Of a stretch of DNA of 64,000 nucleotides, positions 44,700 through 53,961 are shown one piece after another. Source of the stretch: Lentilactobacillus parabuchneri DSM 5707 = NBRC 107865. GTDB taxonomy: Bacteria; Bacillota; Bacilli; Lactobacillales; Lactobacillaceae. The position numbers and the translations under genes were made by a program. The stretch lies in assembly GCF_001435315.1 (NCBI RefSeq), contig NZ_AZGK01000008.1, positions 32,755 through 96,754 on the forward strand, read 5' to 3'. The notes below the pieces were generated by a model, which had not been told where the DNA came from, searched no databases, and saw nothing but the letters and a program-made list of their open reading frames with translations. Numbering within the stretch: position 1 is the stretch's first letter; every line of letters starts with the position of its first letter.

Positions 44700-45704
44700 T
44701 TACGATTTTCGAACACTCTCCCGTTCAACCAGATGGGTCGCCACAACGACTTTTTCAGGTGTATGGACATCGCCATCAAGATTGTTATCCAGCAAATCCA
44801 AAAGTCGAACCGCCACTTCACCCATTTTGTTGGTGTACACCTTGATCGCCGTTAAGGACGGAATCACGTATTTGGCGACTGCCGTGTCATTGAAGCTGAC
44901 CAGACTCACATCATCCGGAACCTTCACACCGTGTTCATGAAGGGCTTTAAGTGCGCCGACTGCCATGGCATCATTGGACACAAACAGTGCGTTTGGAAAT
45001 GATTCCCTTGACCGCTTCAATGCCTGATCAACTAAATTGTAGCTGGACTGCAATGTATAATCACCGACAAAAACGTTGGCCGGATCAAACAGCGACTTCT
45101 TTTCTAAGAAATTTTTGAAAACGTCAAAGCGGTGGTCTGTAATCTTCAACTTATGGTCATTACTGTATTCGACACCAGAAATCATACCGATTCGCTTCAA
45201 ACCATTTTCAATGAAGTAATTCAACACCGACTTGGTGGAATTATCAAAATCAGTTACCACGCAGTCATGGCCCTTCGCCAAGGTATCAAAGTCAACGAAG
45301 ACGACGTTATCCGTGACTTCCTGCATCTCGGCAATCTGGTCATCACTAAACTTGCCGATGGCGACGATTCCCTTAACATCATCAATAGCCGTCAATGAAT
45401 CGCCGGCAAAGTAGCGTTTAACCTTATAATGATCGCGTTCAGCCTGCTTTTCAACGCCCATTCGAATTGATAAGTAGTATAAATCGTCAAGTTCTTGTTG
45501 TTCGGTGTACCACTGGACAACAGCGATACTGTCACGAGTGGTGCTCGACCGCTTCTTTTTGGTATAATCCAGTGCTTCGGCTGCCTGAAAAATCTTCTTG
45601 CGAGTCAGGTCACTGACGGATAATGATTTATCGTAGTTCAGCACCCGCGAAACCGTGGTGATTGAAACCCCGGCTTTACGCGCGATGTCTTTGATTGTTG
45701 CCAT
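44700..45704 (-). CDS. LacI/GalR family transcriptional regulator
   Basis: A 334-aa regulator: N-terminal HTH 'ATIKDIARKAGVSITTVSRVLN' with the hinge region following, then a periplasmic-binding-like sensor domain with 'NALFVSNDAMAVGALKALHEHGVKVPDDVSLVSFNDTAVAKYVIPSLTAI'. It most resembles GalR/MsmR-type sugar regulators. It is divergent from phosphoglucomutase, and a palindrome of its operator type lies just upstream of its own start. Probable targets are its own gene and pgm. Confidence 0.93.
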   Translation of the reverse strand: MATIKDIARKAGVSITTVSRVLNYDKSLSVSDLTRKKIFQAAEALDYTKKKRSSTTRDSIAVVQWYTEQQELDDLYYLSIRMGVEKQAERDHYKVKRYFAGDSLTAIDDVKGIVAIGKFSDDQIAEMQEVTDNVVFVDFDTLAKGHDCVVTDFDNSTKSVLNYFIENGLKRIGMISGVEYSNDHKLKITDHRFDVFKNFLEKKSLFDPANVFVGDYTLQSSYNLVDQALKRSRESFPNALFVSNDAMAVGALKALHEHGVKVPDDVSLVSFNDTAVAKYVIPSLTAIKVYTNKMGEVAVRLLDLLDNNLDGDVHTPEKVVVATHLVERESVRKS

Positions 45705-45750
45705 GATCTCACCCCTCTATGAAATAACCATGCTTTTATGTATCGAATCG

Positions 45751-45770
45751 TTTTAGTTAATTTACTAAAA
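45751..45770. promoter_or_regulatory. palindromic operator for the LacI-type regulator
   Basis: TTTTAGT-TAATTT-ACTAAAA, a perfect 7+7 inverted repeat of the form bound by GalR-type repressors. It is 46 bases upstream of the regulator start and about 70 bases from the pgm promoter -35 box. Confidence 0.65.
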
Positions 45771-45841
45771 TAAATATATGTTCTTTACCCTGATATGTCA
45801 AGGATATTCCGTTATATTAAGGTTTTTGACTAGTAAACTTA

Positions 45842-45870
45842 TTGACGGATGACAGCTAAATTTCTATAAT
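45842..45870 (+). promoter_or_regulatory. promoter of phosphoglucomutase
   Basis: TTGACG, 17 bases, TATAAT, about 30 bases before the GTG start. Confidence 0.8.
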
Positions 45871-45903
45871 TGAGTTGATTTGAAATATAAGGAGGGTCAT
45901 GTC

Positions 45904-47649
45904 GTGGACGACAAAATTCAAGCAGCTTACCAACAATGGGCCGACCAGCCTAATTTACCAGCAGATATCTTATTAGATTTAAATAAAATGAAAAATGATT
46001 CAGATAAAAAGAAAGATGCATTTGGAACGAACCTGTCATTTGGAACCGCCGGAATGCGAGGAATTCTCGGTGCCGGAACCAACCGGATGAACATTTACAC
46101 CGTTCGCCAAGCCGCAGAAGGACTTGCCTCATTTATGGATACTTTGGATGACGCAACCAAAAAACGCGGGGTTGCCATCAGCTTTGACTCCCGTTACCAC
46201 TCAAAAGAGTTTGCCCACGAATCCGCTAAAGTCTTGGGATATCACCACATTCCAACCTTTGTATTCGACGACATTCGCCCCACACCTGAACTGTCATTCG
46301 CTGTTCGTCATTTAAACACCTATGCTGGCATTATGATCACTGCCAGCCACAATCCAAAGCAGTACAACGGCTTCAAGATTTACGGTCAAGACGGCGGTCA
46401 AATGCCACCTAAGGAATCCGACCTGATTACTTCTTACATTCGTAAGAACAGCGACCTGTTCGCTATCAATGTTACGCCTGAACAGGACTTGCGTGAAGCT
46501 AAAATCATGAACTTAATTGGTGAAGCAGTCGATCAAGCCTACCTTGCCAAAGTTAAAACCGTCAACATCGACCTTGATTTGATTAAAACCGTCGGTGCCA
46601 ACATGAAATTCGTTTACTCCCCACTTCACGGAACTGGAAAAGTAATTGCCCGCCGTGCTTTGGAAGAAGCAGGTTTCAAGAATTACGTCGTGGTGCCGGA
46701 ACAAACCATCGCCGACCCGGAATTTCCAACAACGCCATTTCCAAATCCAGAGTTCCCACAGGCATTTGACTTGGCCCGTGAGCTTGGCAAGAAAGTTTCA
46801 GCCGACGTTTTAATTGCCTCCGATCCTGACGCTGACCGACTGGGTTGCGCGGTTCGCCAACCTGACGGCAGCTACACACTTTTAAGCGGTAACCAAATTG
46901 CCAGTGTTCTTTTGAACTACATTTTGGCAGCCAAGAAAAAAGCTGGCGATTTACCTGCAGACGGCACAATCGTGAAATCGATTGTTTCCACCGACCTGGC
47001 ACCAAAGATTGCCGCTTCGTACGGTGTTGCCACCAACAACGTTTTGACGGGCTTTAAATTCATCGCGGAAGCCATTCACCATTACGAAACTGAGCATGAC
47101 CACACCTTCTTATTTGGCTTTGAAGAAAGTTTTGGTTACCTGATCAAACCATTTGTGCGTGATAAAGACGCGATCCAAACTGTTCTGCTGTTGGCTGAAG
47201 TTTCAGCTTACTACAAGAGTCAAGGCAAGACCTTGTACGACGGTGTTCAAGAGATGTTCCAGAAGTATGGCTACTATGCTGAAAAGACGATTGCCAAGGA
47301 ATTTGACGGCCTTGACGGCAAAGACAAGATGGCCCACATCATGTCTGAATTGCGCGACAACCCACTGACTGAATTTAACGGTCATCAAGTTGTCAGCCAC
47401 GCCGATTACCAGTCATCCGAATTAACCGATAAAGATGGCAAGAAATCCACGATTGACCTGCCAAAATCCAACGTTTTGAAATACTGGTTGGATGATGAAA
47501 CTTGGCTGGCCGTCCGTCCTTCAGGAACTGAGCCTAAAGTGAAGTTCTACTTGGAAGTTGACGACAAGAGCCAAAATGCCGCTGACAAGAAGCTTGCCGG
47601 CTATGTAGACGCCGTTGACACAATGATTGATAAATTAATCAATAACTAA
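45904..47649 (+). CDS. pgcA: phosphoglucomutase/phosphomannomutase
   Basis: A 581-aa alpha-D-phosphohexomutase. The active-site serine is in 'TASHNPKQYNG', the Mg2+ loop is 'DPDADRLG', the sugar loop is 'GFEESFGYL' and the phosphate-binding loop near the C-terminus is 'RPSGTEPKVKFY'. It interconverts glucose 1-phosphate and glucose 6-phosphate for UDP-glucose and polysaccharide synthesis or galactose/trehalose use. I chose the GTG at 45904 (MDDKIQAAYQQW) because AAGGAGGG lies seven bases upstream; the longer ATG reading includes that site. Confidence 0.95.
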   Translation: MDDKIQAAYQQWADQPNLPADILLDLNKMKNDSDKKKDAFGTNLSFGTAGMRGILGAGTNRMNIYTVRQAAEGLASFMDTLDDATKKRGVAISFDSRYHSKEFAHESAKVLGYHHIPTFVFDDIRPTPELSFAVRHLNTYAGIMITASHNPKQYNGFKIYGQDGGQMPPKESDLITSYIRKNSDLFAINVTPEQDLREAKIMNLIGEAVDQAYLAKVKTVNIDLDLIKTVGANMKFVYSPLHGTGKVIARRALEEAGFKNYVVVPEQTIADPEFPTTPFPNPEFPQAFDLARELGKKVSADVLIASDPDADRLGCAVRQPDGSYTLLSGNQIASVLLNYILAAKKKAGDLPADGTIVKSIVSTDLAPKIAASYGVATNNVLTGFKFIAEAIHHYETEHDHTFLFGFEESFGYLIKPFVRDKDAIQTVLLLAEVSAYYKSQGKTLYDGVQEMFQKYGYYAEKTIAKEFDGLDGKDKMAHIMSELRDNPLTEFNGHQVVSHADYQSSELTDKDGKKSTIDLPKSNVLKYWLDDETWLAVRPSGTEPKVKFYLEVDDKSQNAADKKLAGYVDAVDTMIDKLINN

Positions 47650-47667
47650 ATATTGTTATTAGCTGCG

Positions 47668-47708
47668 GGGCCGAGACAAAGGTGAAAACTTTTGTTTCGG
47701 CCTTTTTT
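47668..47708 (+). terminator. terminator of phosphoglucomutase
   Basis: GGCCGAGACAAA pairs with TTTGTTTCGGCC (one G-U pair), followed by six T. Confidence 0.9.
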
Positions 47709-47902
47709 GGTGCTATTACGTAGTGCAAAAGTATTCCCCAGGGCAACAACCTGCACATAAGCCACTTTCCTTGAAAATCAAACTCGATTACCAAGGAAAC
47801 CAGCCTATGCTCCGGTTGCTGGGCCCCTGACTCGCACTCTGTTTTTTATCTACCAATCTCCCATGACTCTGCTACAATTAACCTATGTAAGGGGGAAGAA
47901 AA

Positions 47903-48712
47903 ATGCGATTTACAACAAAATTCATGGTCTGCAGTGGCCTGCTGCTTGGGGGATTATTTGCCGCCGCTCAGCCCGCTCACGCCACCGTTATCAAAAACAG
48001 CTTCTTAAAAACGCAACGCAACATTTCTACATATAACAGTCAAAAGCAAGTCAAACTGACGATTCCAAAGGGGACGGTCGTCCAAGTTGCCGGCATCAAG
48101 CACGCCCATGGTAATAAATACGTTGATCTCCATCTCGGCCGATTGAGCTACAGCCTGCGCAAGCCACTTCTTTCAGCGAAGAAACTAACCGCTTATTCAT
48201 ATTGGATTCGCGCCAAGGGCTACAATTTTAAACAGGTTCATAAACCAGCTTACCTCGGTTATTTCGCTGCTCAATCGGACGGTAAACAATCACAAGGCAA
48301 AACGAGAACGGAAACCGGAAATCTCTGGAAAGGCACCCGCCTGCCAGTGGATTACACCACAGCCACCGCACCAAGGCTTCAAGTGACGACAAACGGTTAC
48401 TTGGAATACTACAGCAATTCCCCATTTGTCTACAAAGTGTCACCCAAGCCCACAGCGAGCCTCAAAGTTCAAAGTACCAGCCAACCACTGGCCAGTGGCA
48501 AGACCATCTTGACGTTCAAATCACGCGTCAAGCAACTGCCATTTACCAAAAAATCCCGTGGCAACTACCAACTCACTATCACTAATGCAGAAGTTGGAAC
48601 CGTGACGGTTGTTCCCAACTCAACCAACGTCAAAAAAATCCTGACAAATTGGATTTTTAAGGTTGGTAAACAAGAATGGTACGAAAATAACAGCGTGACA
48701 ACTTTTAAATAA
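47903..48712 (+). CDS. secreted hypothetical protein A (paralogue pair)
   Basis: A 269-aa exported protein. Signal peptide 1-27 ends 'AHATVIKNS'. Mature protein is basic, rich in Lys, Tyr and beta-strand pattern; the segment 'QVKLTIPKGTVVQVAG...YVDLHLGRLSYSLRKPL' is shared with the next gene. AAGGGGGAAG precedes the ATG. First of three genes in a row for small exported proteins. No enzyme motif; a wall-associated or SH3-like binding role is possible but unproven. Confidence 0.8.
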   Translation: MRFTTKFMVCSGLLLGGLFAAAQPAHATVIKNSFLKTQRNISTYNSQKQVKLTIPKGTVVQVAGIKHAHGNKYVDLHLGRLSYSLRKPLLSAKKLTAYSYWIRAKGYNFKQVHKPAYLGYFAAQSDGKQSQGKTRTETGNLWKGTRLPVDYTTATAPRLQVTTNGYLEYYSNSPFVYKVSPKPTASLKVQSTSQPLASGKTILTFKSRVKQLPFTKKSRGNYQLTITNAEVGTVTVVPNSTNVKKILTNWIFKVGKQEWYENNSVTTFK

Positions 48713-48725
48713 GGGGGACCAGCAC

Positions 48726-49544
48726 ATGACTTCAAAATTAAAACTCTGCTTGAGCTTTGTGGTTGCCGCGGTTTCGTTAATCGGCTTTGCTTCTCCCACA
48801 CATGCCAGCAGCTACCTGTCCAATTTTTCCAAAAATCAATACCTCAGCACCAAGCAGACGATCTACACCACGCTCAGTGGCCATAAAAGTGTTAAAATTA
48901 CGATTCCAAAGGGAACGGTTTTTAAGTCCGGCAGCTTAGGCAAGACCAGCAAATCCCACACACCATACATTTCTATTGACGTCAATGAGCTGAGTTGGCC
49001 GGTTCGAAAAGCCGTTATTAAGTCCAAGTATAACGTCACCACTACCAGCGCCATTTCAGCCAGTAAGGCCAAATTTAAGAAGGTTCACGCGCCATCTTAT
49101 CAAACCTACTATAAGCAGCCCTACACCGGCGAAATCGGCGGACTTGTCTGGCAAGGGGACAAAGCCTTCCCACTCAAGCAACAGTTCAAAATTGAAAACT
49201 GTTTTCGCGTAACCGATGATGGCTACCTGGAATATTTTGCCGGCTATGACTACTGGGTCCACAAAATGCCCCAGCCGCGCTCCTACGCGAAAGTGCAGAA
49301 GTTTGTCCAGAAGGGCAAGGCTTCTTATCTCTACACCAAGACAAAGGTCAGCGGACTAACAATGGCCCACGTTCACAAAAAGGGGAATAATCGCTACCGT
49401 CTAAAAGTTAGAAAGACGACTCAACACTTGGCCACGATTAATCCTGGTCAAAACAAGAATTACGATGACAGCGTGCGAATTTCGATTCGCTACTACGTTG
49501 GCGGCAAGAAATTCTACGTTCCCAGCCAGACGATTTATCCATAA
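48726..49544 (+). CDS. secreted hypothetical protein B (paralogue pair)
   Basis: A 272-aa exported protein, paralogous to the preceding gene: signal peptide 1-27 ('THASSYLSN'), then 'SVKITIPKGTVFKSG' and 'YISIDVNELSWPVRKAV' in the same places, and 'VTDDGYLEYFAGYDYWVHKMP' against 'VTTNGYLEYYSNSPFVYKVSP'. It starts 13 bases after the first stop with GGGGG upstream, so the pair are co-transcribed. Function unknown. Confidence 0.8.
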   Translation: MTSKLKLCLSFVVAAVSLIGFASPTHASSYLSNFSKNQYLSTKQTIYTTLSGHKSVKITIPKGTVFKSGSLGKTSKSHTPYISIDVNELSWPVRKAVIKSKYNVTTTSAISASKAKFKKVHAPSYQTYYKQPYTGEIGGLVWQGDKAFPLKQQFKIENCFRVTDDGYLEYFAGYDYWVHKMPQPRSYAKVQKFVQKGKASYLYTKTKVSGLTMAHVHKKGNNRYRLKVRKTTQHLATINPGQNKNYDDSVRISIRYYVGGKKFYVPSQTIYP

Positions 49545-49597
49545 TATAGCTACCCAATCATAATCGAGGATGTTTAGAATCGAAACGGGGTAATACC

Positions 49598-50026
49598 ATG
49601 AATTCAGTCAGCTTAAAGTATTTACCAATTAAAAAATATTGGTTACTCCTCCTAGGTGTCGTGACGATCATCTCCCTCACCGCCTGTGCGCCTAAAACAA
49701 GTTCCAGAAAGGATTCGCTAACAGTGTACGATAGCGGAAACTCCAGGATTTTATACACGACCAACAAGAATAAAATCTCACTCGTCAGTAATTTGACCAG
49801 CAAAAGCGATACAAATGCAGCCAAGATTGTCATGCCACAAAAACCGAAAGTCAGATGCCGCTATGTCCTCCATCAAAAAGCACACGACGTGAACATCAAC
49901 TTGTACGTTTACAGCAACACGCGCAACATCAAGATGACCAATATTCCAATTCTAAAAACCATTTATTATCGCCTATCTCCTGGCGATTATCAAAAGATGA
50001 GTTCGCCGGAGAGTTATTTGAAATAA
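49598..50026 (+). CDS. small lipoprotein of unknown function
   Basis: A 142-aa predicted lipoprotein: charged N-terminus, hydrophobic helix and lipobox 'LTAC' (Cys about residue 29), followed by a short beta-rich domain ('SLTVYDSGNSRILYTTNKNKI'). It follows the two secreted paralogues by 53 bases in the same direction and ends at a shared terminator, so the three are probably one operon encoding envelope proteins. No family recognised. Confidence 0.75.
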   Translation: MNSVSLKYLPIKKYWLLLLGVVTIISLTACAPKTSSRKDSLTVYDSGNSRILYTTNKNKISLVSNLTSKSDTNAAKIVMPQKPKVRCRYVLHQKAHDVNINLYVYSNTRNIKMTNIPILKTIYYRLSPGDYQKMSSPESYLK

Positions 50027-50047
50027 ACAAAAGTATCATCACTCCTC

Positions 50048-50083
50048 AAAAGCACCGCAACTCAAATCAGTTGCGGTGCTTTT
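50048..50083. terminator. bidirectional terminator
   Basis: AAAAGCACCGCAACT pairs with AGTTGCGGTGCTTTT. Perfect 15-bp stem between the lipoprotein gene and the convergent exonuclease gene. Confidence 0.92.
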
Positions 50084-50087
50084 GTCG

Positions 50088-50846
50088 TCAAATGGCTTTT
50101 GTATCCAACTCTACCGGACAATGATCCGACCCGAATATATCGGTCAAAATCTTCGAGTCAGTAATTTTGTCCGCCAATCTCTCACTGGTCACAAAGTAAT
50201 CAATCCGCCACCCTGCGTTGCGATCGCGGGAATGGAATCGATAGCTCCACCAGGAGTAAATATCGGTTTGATCCGGATAAAAGTGCCGGAAAGTGTCCAT
50301 GAATCCTGCTTGTAAGAACTTCGTGAACGACTGACGTTCTTCGTCAGTAAAGCCAGCGTTATGGTGATTGGACTGCGGGTTCTTCAAATCAATTTCCTTG
50401 TGGGCCACGTTCAGATCCCCGCACAAAATGACCGGCTTGTCTGCGTCTAATTTGCTCAAATAGGCTTGAAAAGCGGTGTCCCATCCCATTCGAAAGTCCA
50501 GTCGTTTCAAGCCCGCGCCAGAGTTGGGGACGTAACTGGTTACTAAATAAAAATCAGGATATTCAAGTGTAATCGCCCGTCCCTCATGGTCGAATTCTTC
50601 GCTTTGAATGCCATACATGACGTTCAAAGGCTCGTGCTTGGTGAAAATTGCGGTCCCAGAATATCCCTTCCGCTCTGCGTAACTGAAGTATTGATGATAG
50701 CCCGGCAATTCAAGTTCCAGCTGGCCTTCCTGCATTTTAGTCTCTTGAATACAGAAAAAATCAGCATCTAATTGATTAAACGTCTCAGCAAAATCATGCT
50801 TCACAACTGCCCGGAGTCCATTAACGTTCCAGGAAATGAATTTCAT
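50088..50846 (-). CDS. exoA: exodeoxyribonuclease III
   Basis: A 252-aa AP endonuclease/3'-5' exonuclease of the ExoIII family. 'SWNVNGLRA' (Asn), 'FFCIQETKMQ' (Glu), 'VILCGDLNVAHKEID' (Asp/Asn), 'SWWSYRF' and 'GSDHCPVEL' (His) are the complete catalytic set. It removes abasic sites in base excision repair. Length is normal. Monocistronic. Confidence 0.95.
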   Translation of the reverse strand: MKFISWNVNGLRAVVKHDFAETFNQLDADFFCIQETKMQEGQLELELPGYHQYFSYAERKGYSGTAIFTKHEPLNVMYGIQSEEFDHEGRAITLEYPDFYLVTSYVPNSGAGLKRLDFRMGWDTAFQAYLSKLDADKPVILCGDLNVAHKEIDLKNPQSNHHNAGFTDEERQSFTKFLQAGFMDTFRHFYPDQTDIYSWWSYRFHSRDRNAGWRIDYFVTSERLADKITDSKILTDIFGSDHCPVELDTKAI

Positions 50847-51307
50847 GTGATCCCGTCCTTTTTGGTTTGTTAGGTTAATTATAACGTAAAATTGTTTGTC
50901 CGATATATATCCAAGGAATGAATGTATTATTTAATAACTAACTTATCAATTAAAAATGATATTTACTTATGTGTATATATTTATTATGATAATTATGTTA
51001 ATATTGGATTAAAACCAGACCAATAAATCGCTTTCTTTCCCATCTGATTAGTGATTTGATTACTTCTATCAAACGGTTATAAGTGTAATATCGGTCTAAT
51101 ATTGTTGCTTATTAAGCGACAATTTATATATCTTTAAATAAATTATTGGGAGGTATTTTTATGGTTAGAAAGAAGTTTGTCAGTCAAGAATGATCACTGG
51201 GGGGTTAATTTTTGCAACAGAGCCTTGGTGGTTTCACCGAGACTTATTTTCTTATGTCCATTCTGAGGGCTTTTATTTCAAAAATAAAAATGATTGAGGG
51301 TAAAATT
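50847..51307. other. AT-rich intergenic region with a 10-codon open frame
   Basis: This 461-base stretch is strikingly AT-rich. The only structured element is a short frame 'MVRKKFVSQE' then stop (51161-51193), with a strong GGGAGG site ahead. It may be a leader peptide or the ruined start of a surface protein gene. Nothing else is recognised. Confidence 0.5.
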
Positions 51308-52819
51308 ATGAAAAAATCTAAGTTATTGCCATTTTTGTATGCTGGCATTCTCGCATTTACCACTGCCGGAGTGGCTACGTTTATTGTACCGAATACATCC
51401 AACGTCATAACTGTTGCTCATGCAGATGATAATCAATTTGACTTGAGCGATCGAGTGGCAGGTAAATGGACTTTGATTTTGTATGGACCAACTTATGATT
51501 TAAGCAATACGGACAATGTTTTCTATCAGAAGACAAACACATTACTGCAGCCAACGAAGATACCTACCAGCTCCGTTTCTAATTATGATGATACACTAAA
51601 TCAACCTTTTTCAGTGAACTCAATTCAACTCTACACGCTTAATAATGCTATCTATGAATACGAGCAATGGTACAGTGACGCTTACCAAACAGAGGTTGCT
51701 GAATATAATCCTGAAGGAAAAGTCGTCCCAAACAGTAATCTAAAAGTTGTTTCAGACACTGATAATCCTGCCAAAAATAATAGCGAAATTGCTGGCATCT
51801 TCACAATGCAGCCAAATGATGTTGCAATCGTGAAGATTACTCCTGTAAAAGCAAGTTTAAAGGGACAGGCATACTTCTTCTTTAATGGCAGCGGTAAATA
51901 TACACCGGATATTAGTTATTCCTATGCTTTTAATGATGCAACAACGCCGACAAAGATTACTGACGTAAGTGACCCAAGTACTATAACCGCACCTTCAGGG
52001 GCTAAAACCTTACAATTGGATCAAACGGGTTATATTGATCCCCAGTGGACTGGTGGTGACTCTAACGTCAAGATTGATTCTAATGGGAAGATTACAGGTC
52101 TTGATAATCCTGCAGAAGCTGGAAAAACAGTTACTTTCAAAGTCACTCACGGAATTGATTCGACAATTACCCATACGTTCAATGTTAAAATTCCTGCCAA
52201 GTCAAATCCAACTCCGACACCCAACAATAACGGAGCAAGTTCATCCAATAACAGTACTGCGCCTGCTAACCCAACAAACAACGCTTGGAACCCAACCACA
52301 CCACCTAAGGCTGATGGTAGCACTGGCCTACCAAATTACGCCGCCGTTAAAGGTGCAGCTGTATACGCAACCAAGCGAGTTTACATGTACCGCAACGCCA
52401 ACTTCAAGAAATCGCAACGAATTGCCACTTATCCAAAGGCAAAACGGGTCAACCGACCAATGTTTGTCGTCTTAGATTACGCTAAGTCTAATGGTGGCGC
52501 CCTTCGTTACAAAGTGCGTGACGTCAACCATAATTCTAAGACGGACGGTAAGATTGGCTACATCACCGCCAACCCGAAGTACGTTGTCAACGTCTACTAC
52601 AAGACAATGCCTAAGAGTCATAAGATTACCGTCATCAACAAGAAAGGCATCCATACCTACAAGCATGTTAACTTAACCGGCCGTGTGAAGACCTTCAAGA
52701 AAGGCACCCACATCACCGTTAAGCGCTTTGTCAAGCATAACTTAACTACCCGTTACCAATTAAGCAATGGCACGTACATCACTGCCAATAAGAAATTGGT
52801 CATTCAAGGAAACTACTAA
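51308..52819 (+). CDS. secreted surface protein with DUF5776 wall-binding domain
   Basis: A 503-aa exported protein. Signal peptide 1-39 ends 'VAHADDN'. Residues about 40-215 form an unrecognised beta-rich domain. Residues about 220-300 look like a bacterial Ig-like strand set ('LQLDQTGYIDPQWTGG...'). A Pro/Asn/Thr linker follows, then from about residue 345 a DUF5776 domain ('YATKRVYMYRNANFKKSQRIATYPKAKR...NRPMFVVLDYA...GKIGYITA'), found at the C-terminus of many lactobacillar surface proteins and thought to hold them in the wall non-covalently. I chose the ATG at 51308 with GAGGG upstream; an earlier in-frame start lacks a ribosome site. Ligand unknown. Confidence 0.85.
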   Translation: MKKSKLLPFLYAGILAFTTAGVATFIVPNTSNVITVAHADDNQFDLSDRVAGKWTLILYGPTYDLSNTDNVFYQKTNTLLQPTKIPTSSVSNYDDTLNQPFSVNSIQLYTLNNAIYEYEQWYSDAYQTEVAEYNPEGKVVPNSNLKVVSDTDNPAKNNSEIAGIFTMQPNDVAIVKITPVKASLKGQAYFFFNGSGKYTPDISYSYAFNDATTPTKITDVSDPSTITAPSGAKTLQLDQTGYIDPQWTGGDSNVKIDSNGKITGLDNPAEAGKTVTFKVTHGIDSTITHTFNVKIPAKSNPTPTPNNNGASSSNNSTAPANPTNNAWNPTTPPKADGSTGLPNYAAVKGAAVYATKRVYMYRNANFKKSQRIATYPKAKRVNRPMFVVLDYAKSNGGALRYKVRDVNHNSKTDGKIGYITANPKYVVNVYYKTMPKSHKITVINKKGIHTYKHVNLTGRVKTFKKGTHITVKRFVKHNLTTRYQLSNGTYITANKKLVIQGNY

Positions 52820-52839
52820 TTTACAAGTTTAAAACAAGT

Positions 52840-52870
52840 CTCGGCCACTCGCCGGGGCTTATTTTTTGCA
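52840..52870 (+). terminator. terminator of the DUF5776 protein gene
   Basis: CTCGGC...GCCGGGG-like stem with CTTATTTTTT following. Confidence 0.6.
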
Positions 52871-52939
52871 GACAATCTTTGTTTTCACCCAAGATAAGGG
52901 TTAAAATACATTTACAACCCCGAAAAGAGGATATTCGAA

Positions 52940-53803
52940 ATGAAAACAGCCGTAATTACCGACAGTGCCAGTTATCTTGATCCTGAAGTCGCTGCTAAAT
53001 ATAACATTACCGTTTTACCGATTACCGTCATCTTTGGCAACGAACAGTTCCGTGACGGCGTTGATATTACCTCACAGGAATTCTTGAAAAAATTAGCCGA
53101 GAATGAAAAACTGCCAACCACCGCCCAAGTCACGATGGGCCAGATGCAGGAAGCCTTTGATCAGTTGAGTGCCAAGGGTTACGATGAAGCCATTTGTGTC
53201 AATTTGTCATCCGGGATTACGACCTTCTATGAAAACCTGGTCGCATACTCCCGTAATGTCACCAACATCAAGGTCTACCCGTTCGACTCAAAAATCGCCA
53301 GCGCCGGTGAAGCTGATCTTTGCTTATTGGCTGGTCAAATGGCGCTGGATGGTGCCAACGCCGACACGATCATCCCCAAGCTCGAGCAACTCAGAGACAC
53401 CATTAACGTTTCGTTAGTCGTTGACAGCTTGGATCATCTAAAACGAACCGGCCGGATTTCCAATACTTCCGCATTTTTCGGCAACATGTTAAAGATTAAG
53501 CCAATCCTGACATTTGATGAGGAAGGTAAGATCGTTCCTGAAGCCAAGGAACGCACAATGAAACAAGCGCTTCAACACATCGTCGACGAGATCGCCAAAG
53601 CTGATTTTGATTTACCAATGCGCATCTCCGTCGTTGACGCCAATAACCCGGTTCTCAGCAAGTCGTGGGTCGAAGCGTTTCATGAACACTTCCCAGAAGC
53701 CAAGATCAGCACGTACCCAATCAGCCCAGCAATCACCGTTCACACTGGCGAAAAAGCCATGGGCGTGGTCTGGGACATCGATTGGGAAACTTTAAGCAAG
53801 TAA
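52940..53803 (+). CDS. DegV family fatty-acid-binding protein
   Basis: A 287-aa FakB-like protein: 'AVITDSASYLD', 'ITVLPITVIFGNEQFRDGVDIT', 'PTTAQVTMGQM', 'CVNLSSGITTFYENL' and 'VVDSLDHLKRTGRIS', which is the full consensus of fatty-acid-binding DegV proteins. It presents exogenous fatty acids to FakA. Compared with the copy at 43255 it keeps the canonical 'SLDHLKRTGRI' helix. Monocistronic with its own terminator. Confidence 0.93.
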   Translation: MKTAVITDSASYLDPEVAAKYNITVLPITVIFGNEQFRDGVDITSQEFLKKLAENEKLPTTAQVTMGQMQEAFDQLSAKGYDEAICVNLSSGITTFYENLVAYSRNVTNIKVYPFDSKIASAGEADLCLLAGQMALDGANADTIIPKLEQLRDTINVSLVVDSLDHLKRTGRISNTSAFFGNMLKIKPILTFDEEGKIVPEAKERTMKQALQHIVDEIAKADFDLPMRISVVDANNPVLSKSWVEAFHEHFPEAKISTYPISPAITVHTGEKAMGVVWDIDWETLSK

Positions 53804-53811
53804 CTTGAAAC

Positions 53812-53841
53812 AAAGTGAGTGAATTGCCACTCGCTTTTTTA
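53812..53841 (+). terminator. terminator of degV
   Basis: AAGTGAGTG pairs with CACTCGCTT (one G-U pair) followed by T. Confidence 0.8.
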
Positions 53842-53961
53842 TTGCCGTGAAATTAGTGTGTTTGACTGTTTCCACAGCTTTCGAAAATAAGCACCACCAC
53901 GCATTATCAGATCCAATTTTCTGGAATTATTGATATCAACTAATCAGAAAGAGATGACACC

